The notes under the pieces were generated by a model that saw only the letters and a program-made list of their open reading frames with translations, did no database searches and had not been told where the DNA came from. Shown one piece after another: positions 45,947-56,912 of a DNA stretch of 64,000 bases. The stretch's first letter is position 1; each line of letters opens with the position of its first letter. The stretch is from positions 992,001 through 1,056,000 of the forward strand of contig CM049994.1 in NCBI GenBank assembly GCA_016630955.3, in the 5' to 3' direction. Source of the DNA: Didymella arachidicola. Taxonomy: Eukaryota > Ascomycota > Dothideomycetes > Pleosporales > Didymellaceae. The position numbers and the translations under genes are program-made.

Positions 45947-46491
45947 AGCCTAGCTCTTTCTCGGCTCTGTGAGCGACTCTTCGATTGAATGGCATGAATG
46001 GCGCGTAGTGACACGGTTTGCTGCGTAAGACAATGCGGTCAGGCTTTACAAGGGTGCGTCCGAGTCTGCGTACAGTAGAGTTCAAACGCGGGCTGAAATC
46101 ATGCGGGGCGCGCCAAACGAGAAAGCGCGACTAGCGACTAGGCCGAACTCGGCCGTGGTGACGCTCGTCTTTGGGAATGCTCATCGACTCAAGCAATTGT
46201 ACACCTGATCTGGAAATGGTGAGCGCCTGCGCGCTCATTTGGCTACCTCTGTCTTCTCTAAGGGTGTCGATCTCAGTCTCGCACCAAGCTTTGTCGTGTT
46301 TCTTCTGGTGTTCTTACAAGGATGAAACATCTTCAGCCATTGCGAGAACAGCTTTCCGCAGGAGTTTCTCAGCAGTCATTTCTGCTCTTGTTCGGTGATA
46401 GTGGACAAGCCAATGTCGAGAAAGAGGGCAAGTACCAATCGCAACGAAGAGTGTGATAGAAATCAAAGCAGTATTTCTTCACGAAGATGGG
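45947..46491. other. intergenic region
   Basis: 545 bp upstream of the C2H2-TF gene and downstream of the CitE-like gene, both on the minus strand. No gene recognised. Confidence 0.5.
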
Positions 46492-47504
46492 CTACTCCGG
46501 CTCCTGATGCTTCCACTTCTCCCTCACCGCGTTAACGTCAATCTCACAAGCCTCCGCATGCTTCAGCACAGCCCTGGCCTTCTTCACAACAGGCACGTCA
46601 ATCATCTTGCCTTCGAGCGTCCATGCGCCTCTCCCTGCCTTGTCAGCCTTCTCGTCCGCAATCACCACTCTCGCCGCCCACTCGACCTCCTTGTCCCCCG
46701 GGCTAAACGCCTTGTGACACACAGCAACCTGACTAGGATGTATGCACTGCTTGCCATTGAAGCCCATGCCCTTGCCATTGAGACACTCCTCCTCGAGCGT
46801 CTTGAGTCCTGCGTCGCCCTTGAAGCTTGTGCAAACCAGATCAATCGTGCTGGGCAGCAGCGCGGCACGCGCCGCGGTCGCAATGGCGCTGCGGGCGTAC
46901 AAGAACTCAGTCAAAGAAGGCGTGCGCGTAAGACTCATGTCCTTTGCAAAGTCCTCGGCAGCGAAGACCAGGCCGTCGAGGTACGGTGATGCGGCGCATA
47001 TCTCTTTGAGGTTCTGGATCGCTTTGGCCGACTCGATCAGCGCGATGATGCTCACGGGCTTCTGGCTGCCTGAGCCACTGCTGGGGTGTCGCGCGGGCGA
47101 CAGGTGCCGTATCACGTCAGTCACAAAGTGCAGGTCTGCCGCACTGTCGCATTTGGGCAGCATGATGGCGTCGAGGTGCTCGCCCTGCAGGACCTCGGTC
47201 AGGTCGTCGAGCGCGAGACCCGTGTCGACGCTGTTTATGCGCACACACATCTCCTTGATGCCAGCCGGGCGCGGTTTGGATAGGATCGAGCGCAGGTTGG
47301 AGCGTGCAGAGGCTTTCAGTGAAGGTGCAACGGAGTCTTCGAGATCGTAGGTTACGTTGTCGGTGTGCATGGCGAAGGACTTTTCCAGCATCCTCTGCGA
47401 GGACGCGGGGACTGCATGCTGTGAGCTGGTGCGAGAGGCATTGGGGATTGACAGAGGGTGTGTGTACCGTACATGCACGCCCGCCGGATGACGGGGGCCG
47501 CCAT
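46492..47504 (-). CDS. CitE-like (HpcH/HpaI family) lyase
   Basis: Two exons on the minus strand, 47504-47468 and 47411-46492, giving 318 residues. The first exon was found by its match to the family N-terminus: MAAPVIRRACMY joined to VPASSQRMLEKS gives the CitE RRxxxYVPxSS motif. Other family segments: DNVTYDLEDSVAPSLKASAR (Mg-binding acidic pair), VRINSVDTG, LDAIMLPKCDSAADL, SIIALIESAKAIQNL, GLVFAAEDFAKDMSLTRTPS and GMGFNGKQCIHPSQV. Bacterial CitE cleaves citryl groups; eukaryotic CLYBL acts on malyl- or citramalyl-CoA. The fungal substrate is not established. The frame starting at 47478 is a splice artefact reading through the intron. It shares a 266-bp upstream region with TVP23. Confidence 0.9.
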
Positions 47505-47507
47505 TGC

Positions 47508-47522
47508 TGTGTGTGTGTGTGT
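47508..47522. repeat. (TG)n microsatellite
   Basis: Seven and a half TG units immediately upstream (on the minus strand) of the CitE-like start codon, so (CA)n in its leader. Confidence 0.9.
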
Positions 47523-47553
47523 AGCTGGAGCCTCACTGAGGACGTGTCATGGA

Positions 47554-47581
47554 AGTCTGGGAGTCTGGGAGTCTGGGAGTC
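47554..47581. repeat. 8-bp tandem repeat AGTCTGGG, 3.5 copies
   Basis: Perfect tandem copies of AGTCTGGG in the 266-bp region between the divergent CitE-like and TVP23 genes. Confidence 0.9.
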
Positions 47582-47770
47582 AAAGCAGTCAAGCCCTGGC
47601 GTGAGAGCATTTCGGCTATCTGCCGGCTACATGGTGTCGGCGTGGGGAAGACAGGAGCTCGAGAAACCTCCGACTGCCGACGCGTTCCTGAGCTCCAGCT
47701 GCGTGTCATCACCGGCGCGCATCCACACTCACAAGCCGCAGCTCCAGCAGCACCACCCAGCACCTGCGCC

Positions 47771-48469
47771 ATGGAGACGGCCCAACAGTCGCCCGCGCCC
47801 GGCTCGCTGAGCTGGAAACTCAGCAGCCACCCCATCACCCTCCTGACCTTCCTGTTCTTCCGCATCTGTACGCACACCCTCCCTGGCTCACAGCATATAT
47901 ATGTGTATATATCTAATCTGCCTGACAGCCTCCCTGCTCGTCTACATCCTCGGCCTGCGCCTGCTCACTTCCAACTTCGTCATGATCTTCATCATCACCA
48001 TCCTGCTCCTCGCCATCGACTTCTACTACCTGAAGAACATCGCCGGCCGCCGCCTCGTGGGTCTGCGGTGGTGGAATGAAGTGGACAGCGCCACGGGCGA
48101 CGGACGATGGGTTTTCGAGAGCGCAGACCCGGAGACACGGGAGATCAATGCAACAGACAAGCGCTTTTTCTGGATTGCGCTGTATGCGCAGCCAGTGCTG
48201 TGGATCCTACTTGCGATTCTGGCGCTGGTTAGTCTGGAGTTCATCTGGCTGACGCTCGTTGGTGAGTCCCTCTGAGGTGCTGTTGTTGTCTTGGGAGAGC
48301 GCTGACACAGACAGTGATTGCGCTGGTCCTGACGGTCACGAACACCCTTGCTTTCTCGAGGTGCGATAAGTTCAGCCACGCGAGTGGCTTTGCGTCGAAC
48401 GCAATCTACGGCTCGGGCCTCGCAAGCAGCTTGGCTGGAGGCATTATTGGAGGCTTGTTCAGAAGATGA
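47771..48469 (+). CDS. TVP23: Golgi membrane protein TVP23
   Basis: Three exons, 47771-47867, 47929-48261 and 48315-48469, giving 194 residues. Spliced protein: METAQQSP...[17 protein letters not shown], then membrane segments [53 protein letters not shown] and [15 protein letters not shown], with the family signatures [18 protein letters not shown] and [11 protein letters not shown]. This is the TVP23/FAM18 (DUF846) family, four-helix late-Golgi membrane proteins involved in vesicle traffic with Yip proteins. The final exon uses acceptor 48314 (not 48310) to keep the frame. Ends in IGGLFRR. Confidence 0.95.
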
Positions 48470-48843
48470 TGCGAGAGCTTGTCCCGCGGCAAAAGTAGGC
48501 GTTGGGCGCTGTAAGAGTGTGCGTGGCGTATGGTGTCAAGGAGTCGAAAGCATGATAGACGGATATCCTTTGAGTTTGCGATCAATTCTCGGCGTTGTAT
48601 TGATCAACTCTTCTGGCGAAGTACCATTCCTGATGATGGAGTGCGCCTCGTGGGTTATGTCTCAAAACTATGTGCAGAGCCAACAACATCTACGGATTCT
48701 TGGATCGGGTCTTCTTAATGAGCGTCTTGACAAGGTTCTCTGACAGGCGTCGAGAAGGTGGGTTGGGATCCAATCCCCTACGAAGCCACCCCTACATACT
48801 ACTCCACCCGCGTTGACCCGCGCAAGGTCAGCTCAACGGCAAT
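48470..48843. other. convergent 3' region
   Basis: 374 bp between the TVP23 and UBA3 stops. No gene recognised. Confidence 0.5.
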
Positions 48844-50364
48844 CTACTTCTGGTATGCCACTTTGTACTTGAACTGCGTTGGGAACGACTTGTCTGTAAT
48901 CAAAATCTCCTCACCATCCTCAACCAGGTCGCTCAGCTTCTTCTCGAGGTTAGGACGCGTCTGCTCCTCGAGGCCGGCCATCTGCATGTACAGCGACTTC
49001 TCGCCAGTGCGAATTGAGGGCTTCTTGAGCTGCCTGCTGGTTGTCAGTGCTTTCATCTAACGCCGGATGGCTAGAACCTACGCTTCAGGCCGCTCTGCCA
49101 AACCATCAATGAACTCCTGCAAGGTGATGTTAGGGTTCACTGGCAGTGGTCGTGCAATATTGCCAGCTCCGCAGACAGGGCAGTCGTCTTTCTTCTGGTG
49201 CTCGAATGTGTATGTGTACACGCTGTCATCGCCTGTATACATCATGTAGTTGTCGGTCTCAGGGTAGCCCAAAAATGGATTCGTGTTGGTTGCAATCTTA
49301 AACGCCTCGTTGCAGCAGCTTGCAGCAACAATGGCATTGGTCGAAGCAATTGCTGGAATAATGTTTTTGACTACGCCTTGCGTCATGGAATAGGTAACGC
49401 CTTCGATGTTGAACTCCTTAGCGCGCTTGAGAGCCTTCTCATACATCCACGTGATATGCTCTGGGTCATCATTGTCGAGGGTGATATCCTTGCGCTCCTC
49501 GTCCCAGGCGATGATGTGTGCCCACTCGATGCAGTGCTGTGGCTGACGGGGGATGGTGGCTAGTGTGCAGAGTGGGACCGCCGCGCGTGGGGCGTGCATG
49601 TCAAGCTGGCACTCGATGCAGCTGGTCATCGTCGGAAGAATCACCCTTGCCTGGCCCTTGAAGCCTTCTGTACCACCGTCTACCAGTGGCTTCAGAGAAT
49701 CTGGATCACTCTCGTCAACCATGCCGACGAGTGTGGCGTTGATCCATCGGCGGGCCTCGATGCTGTCGAGACCACATACTATCATCGCAAACTGCTTGTA
49801 GTATGCTTCATCTTTGTCTTGAATCTTGCCGCAGTATGGGGTGATATTAACGCCTTTCACGCGCTTCTCAACGAATCGAGCTGCAACTTCGGCCTTGAAG
49901 CTGCCAACGTCTGCTTGGCGGAAGAGGAACTGCCGGTTGAGGTTGCTGACATCGATAGTGTCCATGTCGATCACATGAATGTCTTTGAAGCCAGAGAGCG
50001 CAAGATTCTTAAGGATCTCACATCCAAGACCGCCGGCACCGCTGGAGTTGTGTTATTAGTGGTTCCCGTGGTAATGTGAGACATACTCACATGACTCTAT
50101 ATGCCGTTAGCTTTCACATTACCATGCATAACCAGGACTTTTTACGCACAGAACTTTGGAACGACTCAGTGTTTCAATGACACTCTCCCCTGGCTGGAAC
50201 GAATCAGGATCTGTGAATGGCCCATTTCGCGTCAGGAGGTTATCGAGGTACTTCCTGGATCACATCATATTAGCAATCTGGAAGCTCACCAGACGATAGA
50301 CTCACCATCGCGCGCGAGGACTCGCTCCTATTCCTGATACAGGGTTCTGAACTTCGGCTGACAT
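48844..50364 (-). CDS. UBA3: NEDD8-activating enzyme E1 catalytic subunit
   Basis: Five exons on the minus strand: 50364-50306, 50254-50150, a 6-nt micro-exon 50096-50091, 50041-49082 and 49033-48844, giving 439 residues. The N-terminus runs RWKYLDNLLTRNGPF, then SKVLVIGAGGLGCEILKNLA (ATP/nucleotide-binding motif), DMDTIDVSNLNRQFLFR, Zn-ligand pairs (CIEC and CPVC) and the catalytic cysteine in PLCTLATIPRQPQHCIEW (Cys215). The last exon (QLKKPSIRTGEKSLYMQMAG) belongs to the ubiquitin-fold domain that recruits Ubc12. With Ula1/APP-BP1 it adenylates NEDD8/Rub1 and passes it on, activating cullin ligases. The micro-exon supplies the bases of Leu-Val-Ile before GAGGLG; without it the frame is lost. 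Divergent from TEL2. Confidence 0.95.
50091..50096 (-). other. UBA3: 6-nt micro-exon of UBA3
   Basis: AGTCAT between a 53-nt intron (50149-50097, donor GTGCGT, acceptor ATATAG) and a 49-nt intron (50090-50042, donor GTGAGT, acceptor CTCCAG). Joining gives CTA-GTC-ATC-GGT, i.e. LVIG of the conserved motif. Confidence 0.85.
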
Positions 50365-50745
50365 TTTGCGAAAAGAGTAGAGGGTGGAAGTGTGGGAAGC
50401 AAATTGAGCAATTGGAGTGGTGTAGGCATCGGTGTTCGATACAGTTTAGCGCCGCCAAGCGCTCAAGTTCGGCAATTCTTGCCCCGTCTGGAAGGCAAAC
50501 ATGCAGTGAGCCTCCAAGCATTCACACCGACGTGCTATCAAATCTCTACAATTACTCTAATGCTCAGCGAGACGTTAGTGTCGTGTTGGAAAGGGTAGCG
50601 CGGATGGCCAAGTCAAGCAGATGAAGTCCGGTCAACGACTACACAACATCGTTTCCAACTCAAGCAACAGTCGCAGGTCAGGATCACCAATCCCCAGCAG
50701 AACTTCCGAGACCGAACGATCCCACGCCGGTCTTGCTCGATCGAC
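50365..50745. promoter_or_regulatory. shared upstream region of UBA3 and TEL2
   Basis: 381 bp between divergent start codons; both promoters must be here. No specific site assigned. Confidence 0.5.
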
Positions 50746-53737
50746 ATGGCCGACTTCCTTACCGCTGTCTCCACCAAAAAGATTGTCTCGAAGCCAGCAA
50801 CTCCCAAGATTCAGGACCTGAGCATCCAGGATTCAGAAACCATCAACACGCCGCAAGCAGCATTGCAAGCTTTGAGGAGCCAGCCCAGTTACGATGCAGT
50901 AAGACATGTATTGGAGTATCTCGACAGTAGAGGGGTCAGCCTCGTCATCTCAGAGCCCGTGTACGCAAGCATAGCACATGAGCTGGTCAACAATCTCATA
51001 CCAAACTTCTGGAGGACTATCAAGCAGCACAAGAGTGATTACGGACGTCTCATAAACGTGCTACGCAATACTACCGGAATCGGGCACCTGCTCACGGGCC
51101 TCCGGACTCTCATCTTGCAAAGCCAGCAGAAGAAGACCGCAGGCACCACGGATAGCGTGCCGGAATTTATTAAAGACACTCTGGAAGTGCTTGATGGGGT
51201 CTTGAGTGGCGGAGATGTATCGTACCAAGTCTATGAACGGATCTCGGACTTTGGCAAGAACGACATCCAGAGGAGGATCCTGTGGAAGGAGTACCTTGCG
51301 CAGGTCGCTTCAGGTCGCGCTTTGTCAGTCAGAGCTGAAGCTGAAGACGTCCTGAAAGCTCAAGGCATTGATTTCACTTCATTCGGTGGTAATGATCTAG
51401 CTGAATGGCTCGGGCACAATATTGATTTTCTATTGTCCTGTGGCGAAGACGACAAGGACTTGAATGCAGCTGTCAATGAACTCGCTTCCAAGGTACTGAC
51501 TTTAGGATACACAGGTAGGTTCTCTTCTGTTCACTACAGAATTATCGACTGACGACTGAGCTAGATCGAATCGTCGCTACAGTTCTAGCTAACTGCATCG
51601 AGGTGAATCGAGTTGCTCGACTGGCAGCTCTGGTAGGACGTTTAAAGGCGTTTGAGCAGCGGAAGTACTTCAACGCTGTTGTTGCGTATGTCAGTATGCG
51701 ATGCTTCCAGTCTGAAATTGTCAGCAAAGTCGATGAAAAAATTGCAGAATCTCCTACCGTCTCTGGAGTTGCAACTCTACTGAACAGCTTCATGAGCAAT
51801 AACGAAGTGCTCAAGGACCATGCCGTCGTTTCACTAAGCAAATCAACAATACCCTCTCTAGACGATTCTCTTGCAACTCGTCGCTCTGTGATTGCTGCGT
51901 TGGCTCAAGATGAAGGTAATGGCTCACAATTTCATGTCGCCTTCGTATTCAAGCGCTGATCCAACGTAGATAAACCGCAAAACCTCTTCGAGAATTGCAT
52001 CAAGACATTCGGCGATTCTGTATACGTCAAACACACACCGATCATTCAGCAAGAATGTTAGCACGCCCCTCGGCAACATCGTCCCAAAACTGACAGGGTA
52101 CAGCTCTGGCACAAACATTGGCGTTATGCTGTGGTTACGTACAGCGGACACAACCTATGTTCGTAACTGTGATGGCCAAGTCGACGTATCACCTTAATGG
52201 CATGTCAAATCGCATCGGCGCCGCATCCCCACGAGCTCGTTTCCTGGGCATCGCCATCGGTACGGCAATTTCGAAGATGGTGGACAAGCCCGAGCTTCAG
52301 CTGAAGATCGAGCTCGAGGGAACCGAAGCAGAGGAGGCAAGATGGTACGAGCGTCTTACAAAGGTGGATGATAAGTTAGGGAGCATCTCGGATCTTCGGA
52401 CGAAGCCTACAACTGTGTCGTCCGCAAGTCGACCGCCGTCAAAGCCGAGACCAGCGATCAAAATCGCAAAAAGCTCAGGTATCACCGAGATCCAAGGTCC
52501 TCGCGTCATCGAGGTGCTCTCTGATTCTGAAGATGAAGATGCAGATCTAGTGGCCTACGGTAAACCTGACTCGGACCCAGAAGATTCGGACGATGATCCT
52601 ACAGCCATCAATCGTAATAAGCCTACAGCGCCCGTGTACATTCGGGATCTTGTCGCAGGTCTGCGGGACCAAGAGAACTACGATCGTCACGAACTTGCTC
52701 TCGCTACTGCAGCATCCCTGATACGACGGAAAACCAACTTTGGCACTGAGGTCACGGATCACCTCGAAGAGCTCGCCACTACTCTGACCGGACTGCAGAA
52801 TGGTCTTGAGCTGGAGAGTTTTGCGCAGCAAAGGCAACAGGCCCTGATCGCTGTGCTTCTTGCAAAGCCGGCGCAGATGGCACAGTGGTTCGCCCGTTCG
52901 TTCTTCTCTGGTGACTACAGTCTCACACAGCGCATAGCAATGCTCACGACACTCGGCCTTGGAGCGCGCGAGCTCGCCGGAATGAAGGACGCATCTACAG
53001 ATGAGCTCATTCCCGCAGCGCCAGCATTCCCTAGCAAACAGCTACCTCCGCACTTGCATAAGCTGTATACAGAGGATAAGACCGCAAGCCCAGTCGCAAA
53101 GCTCACGAGCAGCATGGCCCGCGCGATGCTCTCACCGCTTGCCTCGCAAGCAGCAGGCACACTGAGCGGGCCCAACGTACTCAAAGTACGAACGTTTAGC
53201 TCACGTATGGAAGTCGAAGCCGGGCGCAAGAAGCCCATACCCAACGTTCTTGCACAGATTGTTGCAGACAACTTCTTCTTCCCTCTGACAGGCCGGTGGT
53301 GGCTGCAGATCAAGTCGAGCAGCGACTCGATCTACGCATCTATGCACCTCCTTCCGCCGTTCCTGCAGACTCTGTCGCTGCTGCTGAACGCTTCAGGGCC
53401 GAACACGCTTTCCCTGCCACAAATGACGCGCGAGTACTGGGATTTGCTACTCTCAGTGCGCGGGTTAGCTGCCAACGACAAGGCGATTCTGAGCGCGCTG
53501 CTGTTCGGGTTCTTGATGATATTGGAGACCAATGAGAACAAGGAGAGATTGGCTACAGAGCAGGGCAAGGAATTGATGGAAACGCAGGCATGGGTCAAGA
53601 TGGTGTTTAACGGTCTGGGTGCTGGAAGCGAGGAGGACGAGAGGACCAGGGTGCTGGCTGCTGGCGTTGTGATTCGGTGTCAGGAAGTCGTGGAGAAGTA
53701 CCAGCGCAGACTTGCGGGTGCTTTGATGGACTATTGA
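50746..53737 (+). CDS. TEL2: telomere length regulation protein TEL2
   Basis: Four exons, 50746-51514, 51565-51915, 51970-52056 and 52104-53737, giving 946 residues. The N-terminal half is an alpha-helical repeat (PNFWRTIKQHKSDYGRLINV, LLTGLRTLILQSQQ, YERISDFGKNDIQRRILWKE). The region after intron 3 has SLAQTLALCCGYVQRTQPMF, NGMSNRIGAASPRARFLGIA, an acidic linker (SDSEDEDADL), and then the conserved telomere-length-regulation domain (PVYIRDLVAGLRDQENYDRH, RQQALIAVLLAKPAQMAQWF, SLTQRIAMLTTLGLGARELA, FFFPLTGRWWLQ, HLLPPFLQTLSLLLNA). Tel2 with Tti1/Tti2 is the Hsp90 co-chaperone that matures PIKK kinases (TOR, ATM, ATR). Exon 4 has no ATG at its start; its codons before 52118 are joined by splicing. 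Confidence 0.95.
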
Positions 53738-55647
53738 TGCAATGAGAAGTGTATACACAGCAATGCTCTTCAAAACCACGCCAGACCAATGCAATATTGC
53801 AGCGCGTAAAGCTTTGACCGTGAGAGTTTCGCTTGGACACGTTTCCCATACAAATGGAACATCGAAAATGCTTCAGTGCGACGCGACAGCGATGCAGATC
53901 ACGCGCAAGATGATGATTTTTTGAAACTCAGTCTCCTTCCTCAAAGCCCCGCTGATAGCAGGTGCATCAATGAAAGAGCATTCTCATGAATGATAGCCAG
54001 CAAAAATTGCGCCGGCGGCGTCCCCGAAGGAAAGCCGTACCCCAACCAGTCCGCGCTGTGCAATGCAGCTGATCAAGGTAGAGGAAGCAGAAACTTGAGC
54101 CTGCCCCTCCCAACAAGGTAAGTATGGCTTTCAGAGAAGGGGCGACCGGAGAGCAGTTTATATACGTGTGGTGCGAGGGACGTGCGGCTAGCGCGCGCAC
54201 GGGCAGAAATGCTCACGTGAGGGAAGAATGAGGAGGCTGGAGCCTGGCGTTTGTGGGTCGGAGGCAATTGTGGGGCGTGCGAGGTGCGCAAGTCGCAAGC
54301 GAGGCGTCGAGCACGACAACTTCGTCATGAAGGATTCATAGACGCTCGTCCATTCATCGTCTATTCGGTCCTGTCATCGAACCGGCGAATATCCGTGCAT
54401 GTTCGCATCCTTTGTGGAGCAACGCTCTGGAGCGGAGCCGCTGACCTGCGGTGAGGACGTTCTGGTCCTCTGAGCGATGGAGCCAATATATTGACGGCAA
54501 TCAACGCTTTTCGCAAACCTGCCCTTTGCAGTATCTTCAGACGCAACACCGTGACGACCAATTATCGAATTCCGCATCCAGCATTATCTAGTTGTTTACG
54601 ACGAGCATCTGACTGCATCAACGGTACGAAAGCTGCTCGGATGCGTCGTCTTCCTGCGCTGGAGCGGCTTGGCTTTATTGATTGATGCGCGAGCGCGCCT
54701 TGAACCACTGTTTATGAGCCTGCGCTTACGACTCCGCGGCGGAATCGACTAGCTGCTCCCTTGTTGAAGGTACACTAACAACCAAGATGTCGCGAGCGTC
54801 GCGAGAATGTGCTCTAATCCTACCACCATATTCGACTACCAGACTCGGCCCCCACATTGGCGGACTTCTGGTCACCTCACGAAGCGATGATGTAGAGCTA
54901 CCGAGGTTGAGAATGTGCGTATAGCAAGCGTGTAATGACCTTTGGGTATAGTGCATAGGACAGGATACACCCCAGCAAGTGGGAGTCGTTGACTAGAACC
55001 GAGCCTTAAGGTCTGTCAGAGCAGACAAAGACGACTTCCGAAGCAAGCTCTCAATTGTCGTCGTCACAGGGAGCATCTGCCATGCATCCATCTCCACCTC
55101 GACCAGCAACTTCATGTGCCAGATCCTTCAGCACTGGGCTCTTAGCACTGCACCTGTACTATTGATTCAGCGCATAACTTTGCCCTGTACGCACTTGCAA
55201 AGGCTGCATAGAAGGCTTTAGATAACAAGTAACCATATCTGCCCCGTCTCCGCAATGACCACGAAGTTGATGACGGGAGTGACGGATAAAAGGCATACGT
55301 ATCACGCCCCGTTGTTACTTACGACCATTGCAGCAAGTCTACTTGAAGTATAATTCAGCTGATCGGGCTATTTTATCGAGGCTTCAGTGCAACTTGCTTG
55401 ACTGGCGTCGATGACAACGTTTGTCCAGCTCCAGGTCTCCCAATAGCACCACATAGATGCCTTCAACCAGATGATCAACAGCTGTCCCAACAGCGGCATT
55501 GATACCAAGATCTCTGCCGGCACGGATGTAGACGGACGTATCGTCTATGGCTTCGACGTCGAAATGCCATCCGGAATTGGGTTGAGCACAGCGTAGGTGA
55601 GGGGCATGCACGTATTGGTCCAAGGTGGATTAGTTGGCATCGGGTAT
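53738..55647. other. convergent intergenic region
   Basis: About 1.9 kb between TEL2 and the 3' end of the DUF924 gene. Short frames on both strands only. A 79-residue minus frame (55384-55623) looks slightly protein-like but has no confirmed start or partner. No RNA gene recognised. Confidence 0.5.
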
Positions 55648-56538
55648 CTACAATTCATCTTTCTCCTTCTGCTCCACCTGCGCAACGCCAAACGTCTTGC
55701 CGCCTTCTGACATGAATTTGATTTCCTCCTCCGTGCTCTCGCGTCCCAGCGCGCCATTTCGGTGCGGATACCTCCCAAACTTATCGATGATCTCTCGATG
55801 CTCCCTTTCGGCATTGTACTGGTCCTCTAGCAGCTTTTTTGACCCGGCGCATCCTGACTGCTCATTTAAGTCCCTCTGTAGGTCATCAAGTAGCCCATCC
55901 AACTGTTTATGTAGGTCGACGTCCTCGGAGTGGCACAGAGGCATGTAGAACCACATCCTGTGCGCCGTGGAATTGCGCCAGAGCGGATGCTGGTCAGGCC
56001 GTGGTATAGGGCTCGCGGGCGAGAAGAGTGTGCGTATGAAGGCCTGCGAGATCTTGTCGTAGTGCGTGTACACCTTGACCAAGCCTTCGTTCGTGCGGAA
56101 GATGTTGCGCGGCATTTGGTCGAGGAGGATGGCGATGCTCAGCGCTGCTGAGGCTGCTTCTGCACCGTCGCCTTTCGGGTCGTTTTGTGCGGGATTGGTC
56201 AACTGGGAGAGGAACGGTTCTGCGGTAAGGGTAGTGAGATTCGCAGGGCTAATTGCGTCGAGCGCGTGCAGGAAGTTGTCACTGCATTTCTTGTCAAGGG
56301 CGAATCGCTCGTCTGGCGTGCCCATGAACCATCTGCGCACGACGTCCATGTTGATTGCCTCACCACTGGGATCTACTCCGTCTAACCAGACATCTTGGAC
56401 TCTTTGGTAGAGTGCTGGATTGAAGATGTTCTTGTCCAGCGTGAACGAAGACATTGCGCGGACGTGAAGCAAGGTCGAGGAGAGGGCAAAGCAGCGCGTT
56501 GCTACGCGAAAGAGAGGACGATTGAGCATCTTGATCAA
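55648..56538 (-). CDS. DUF924 (TPR-like) family protein
   Basis: Single-exon frame of 296 residues on the minus strand. The DUF924 hallmarks are present: QRVQDVWLDG, RRWFMGTPDERFALDKKCSD, AILLDQMPRNIFRTNEG (DQMPRN core), HYDKISQAFIR, HPLWRNSTAHRMWFYMPLCH, EDVDLHKQL, and EREHREIIDKFGRYPHRNGA. DUF924 proteins fold as TPR-like helical bundles of unknown biochemical role. The first ~28 residues are Arg/Ser/Leu-rich without acidic residues (IKMLNRPLFRVATRC), resembling a mitochondrial presequence; Met29 (MSSFTLDK) is an alternative start. It is divergent from the mitochondrial chaperone gene JAC1 with 374 bp between starts. Confidence 0.9.
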   Translation of the reverse strand: MIKMLNRPLFRVATRCFALSSTLLHVRAMSSFTLDKNIFNPALYQRVQDVWLDGVDPSGEAINMDVVRRWFMGTPDERFALDKKCSDNFLHALDAISPANLTTLTAEPFLSQLTNPAQNDPKGDGAEAASAALSIAILLDQMPRNIFRTNEGLVKVYTHYDKISQAFIRTLFSPASPIPRPDQHPLWRNSTAHRMWFYMPLCHSEDVDLHKQLDGLLDDLQRDLNEQSGCAGSKKLLEDQYNAEREHREIIDKFGRYPHRNGALGRESTEEEIKFMSEGGKTFGVAQVEQKEKDEL

Positions 56539-56912
56539 GTGTGCAGCTCGGTAGCAATTGTCCGGGTCCCCGAGCTGGTAGCGTGAAGATGTATAGGCAA
56601 GCCTCGCGCTTTACGGCCTCCGACGATTGCTCAGCATCGTCTGGTTCTTCACGGCTATAGCTCGACGGACGAATACTCCAGGATATTTCCAGACGAACAC
56701 ATTTGATAGAACAACCCTTTTGCTTGTGAATTGTCGAAGATTGAGTCTGGAATGAGGTCTGGAAAGCCTATGCAGCGCGATGTTCATCATTGCAGATGAC
56801 GTAAACGCCTGCGAGTCGCCGCCGAGCTCCGCGATTATCCATGAAGGTACTTTCGACATCGCAGTACTCAAGTGTCTCACCTACCACGGCCCTTGATTTC
56901 TTGACTTCAAAG
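56539..56912. promoter_or_regulatory. shared upstream region of the DUF924 gene and JAC1
   Basis: 374 bp between the divergent starts. An in-frame ATG at 56841 could extend JAC1 by 24 residues, but the mitochondrial presequence is better placed at 56913. Confidence 0.45.

Noticed and set aside
47468..47478. ATG at 47478 as start of the CitE-like gene
   Set aside because: It reads through intron 1 and loses the family N-terminus RRxxxYVPxSS, which appears when the exon at 47504 is used.
52104..52118. Possible separate gene starting with TTG at 52118
   Set aside because: The codons belong to exon 4 of TEL2; splicing at 52103 continues the conserved helix, so no new start is needed.
54250..54700. 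Possible tRNA-like segment near a GAGGACGTTCTGGTCCTC stem
   Set aside because: A short hairpin is present but no T-arm, anticodon arm or Pol III terminator in register.
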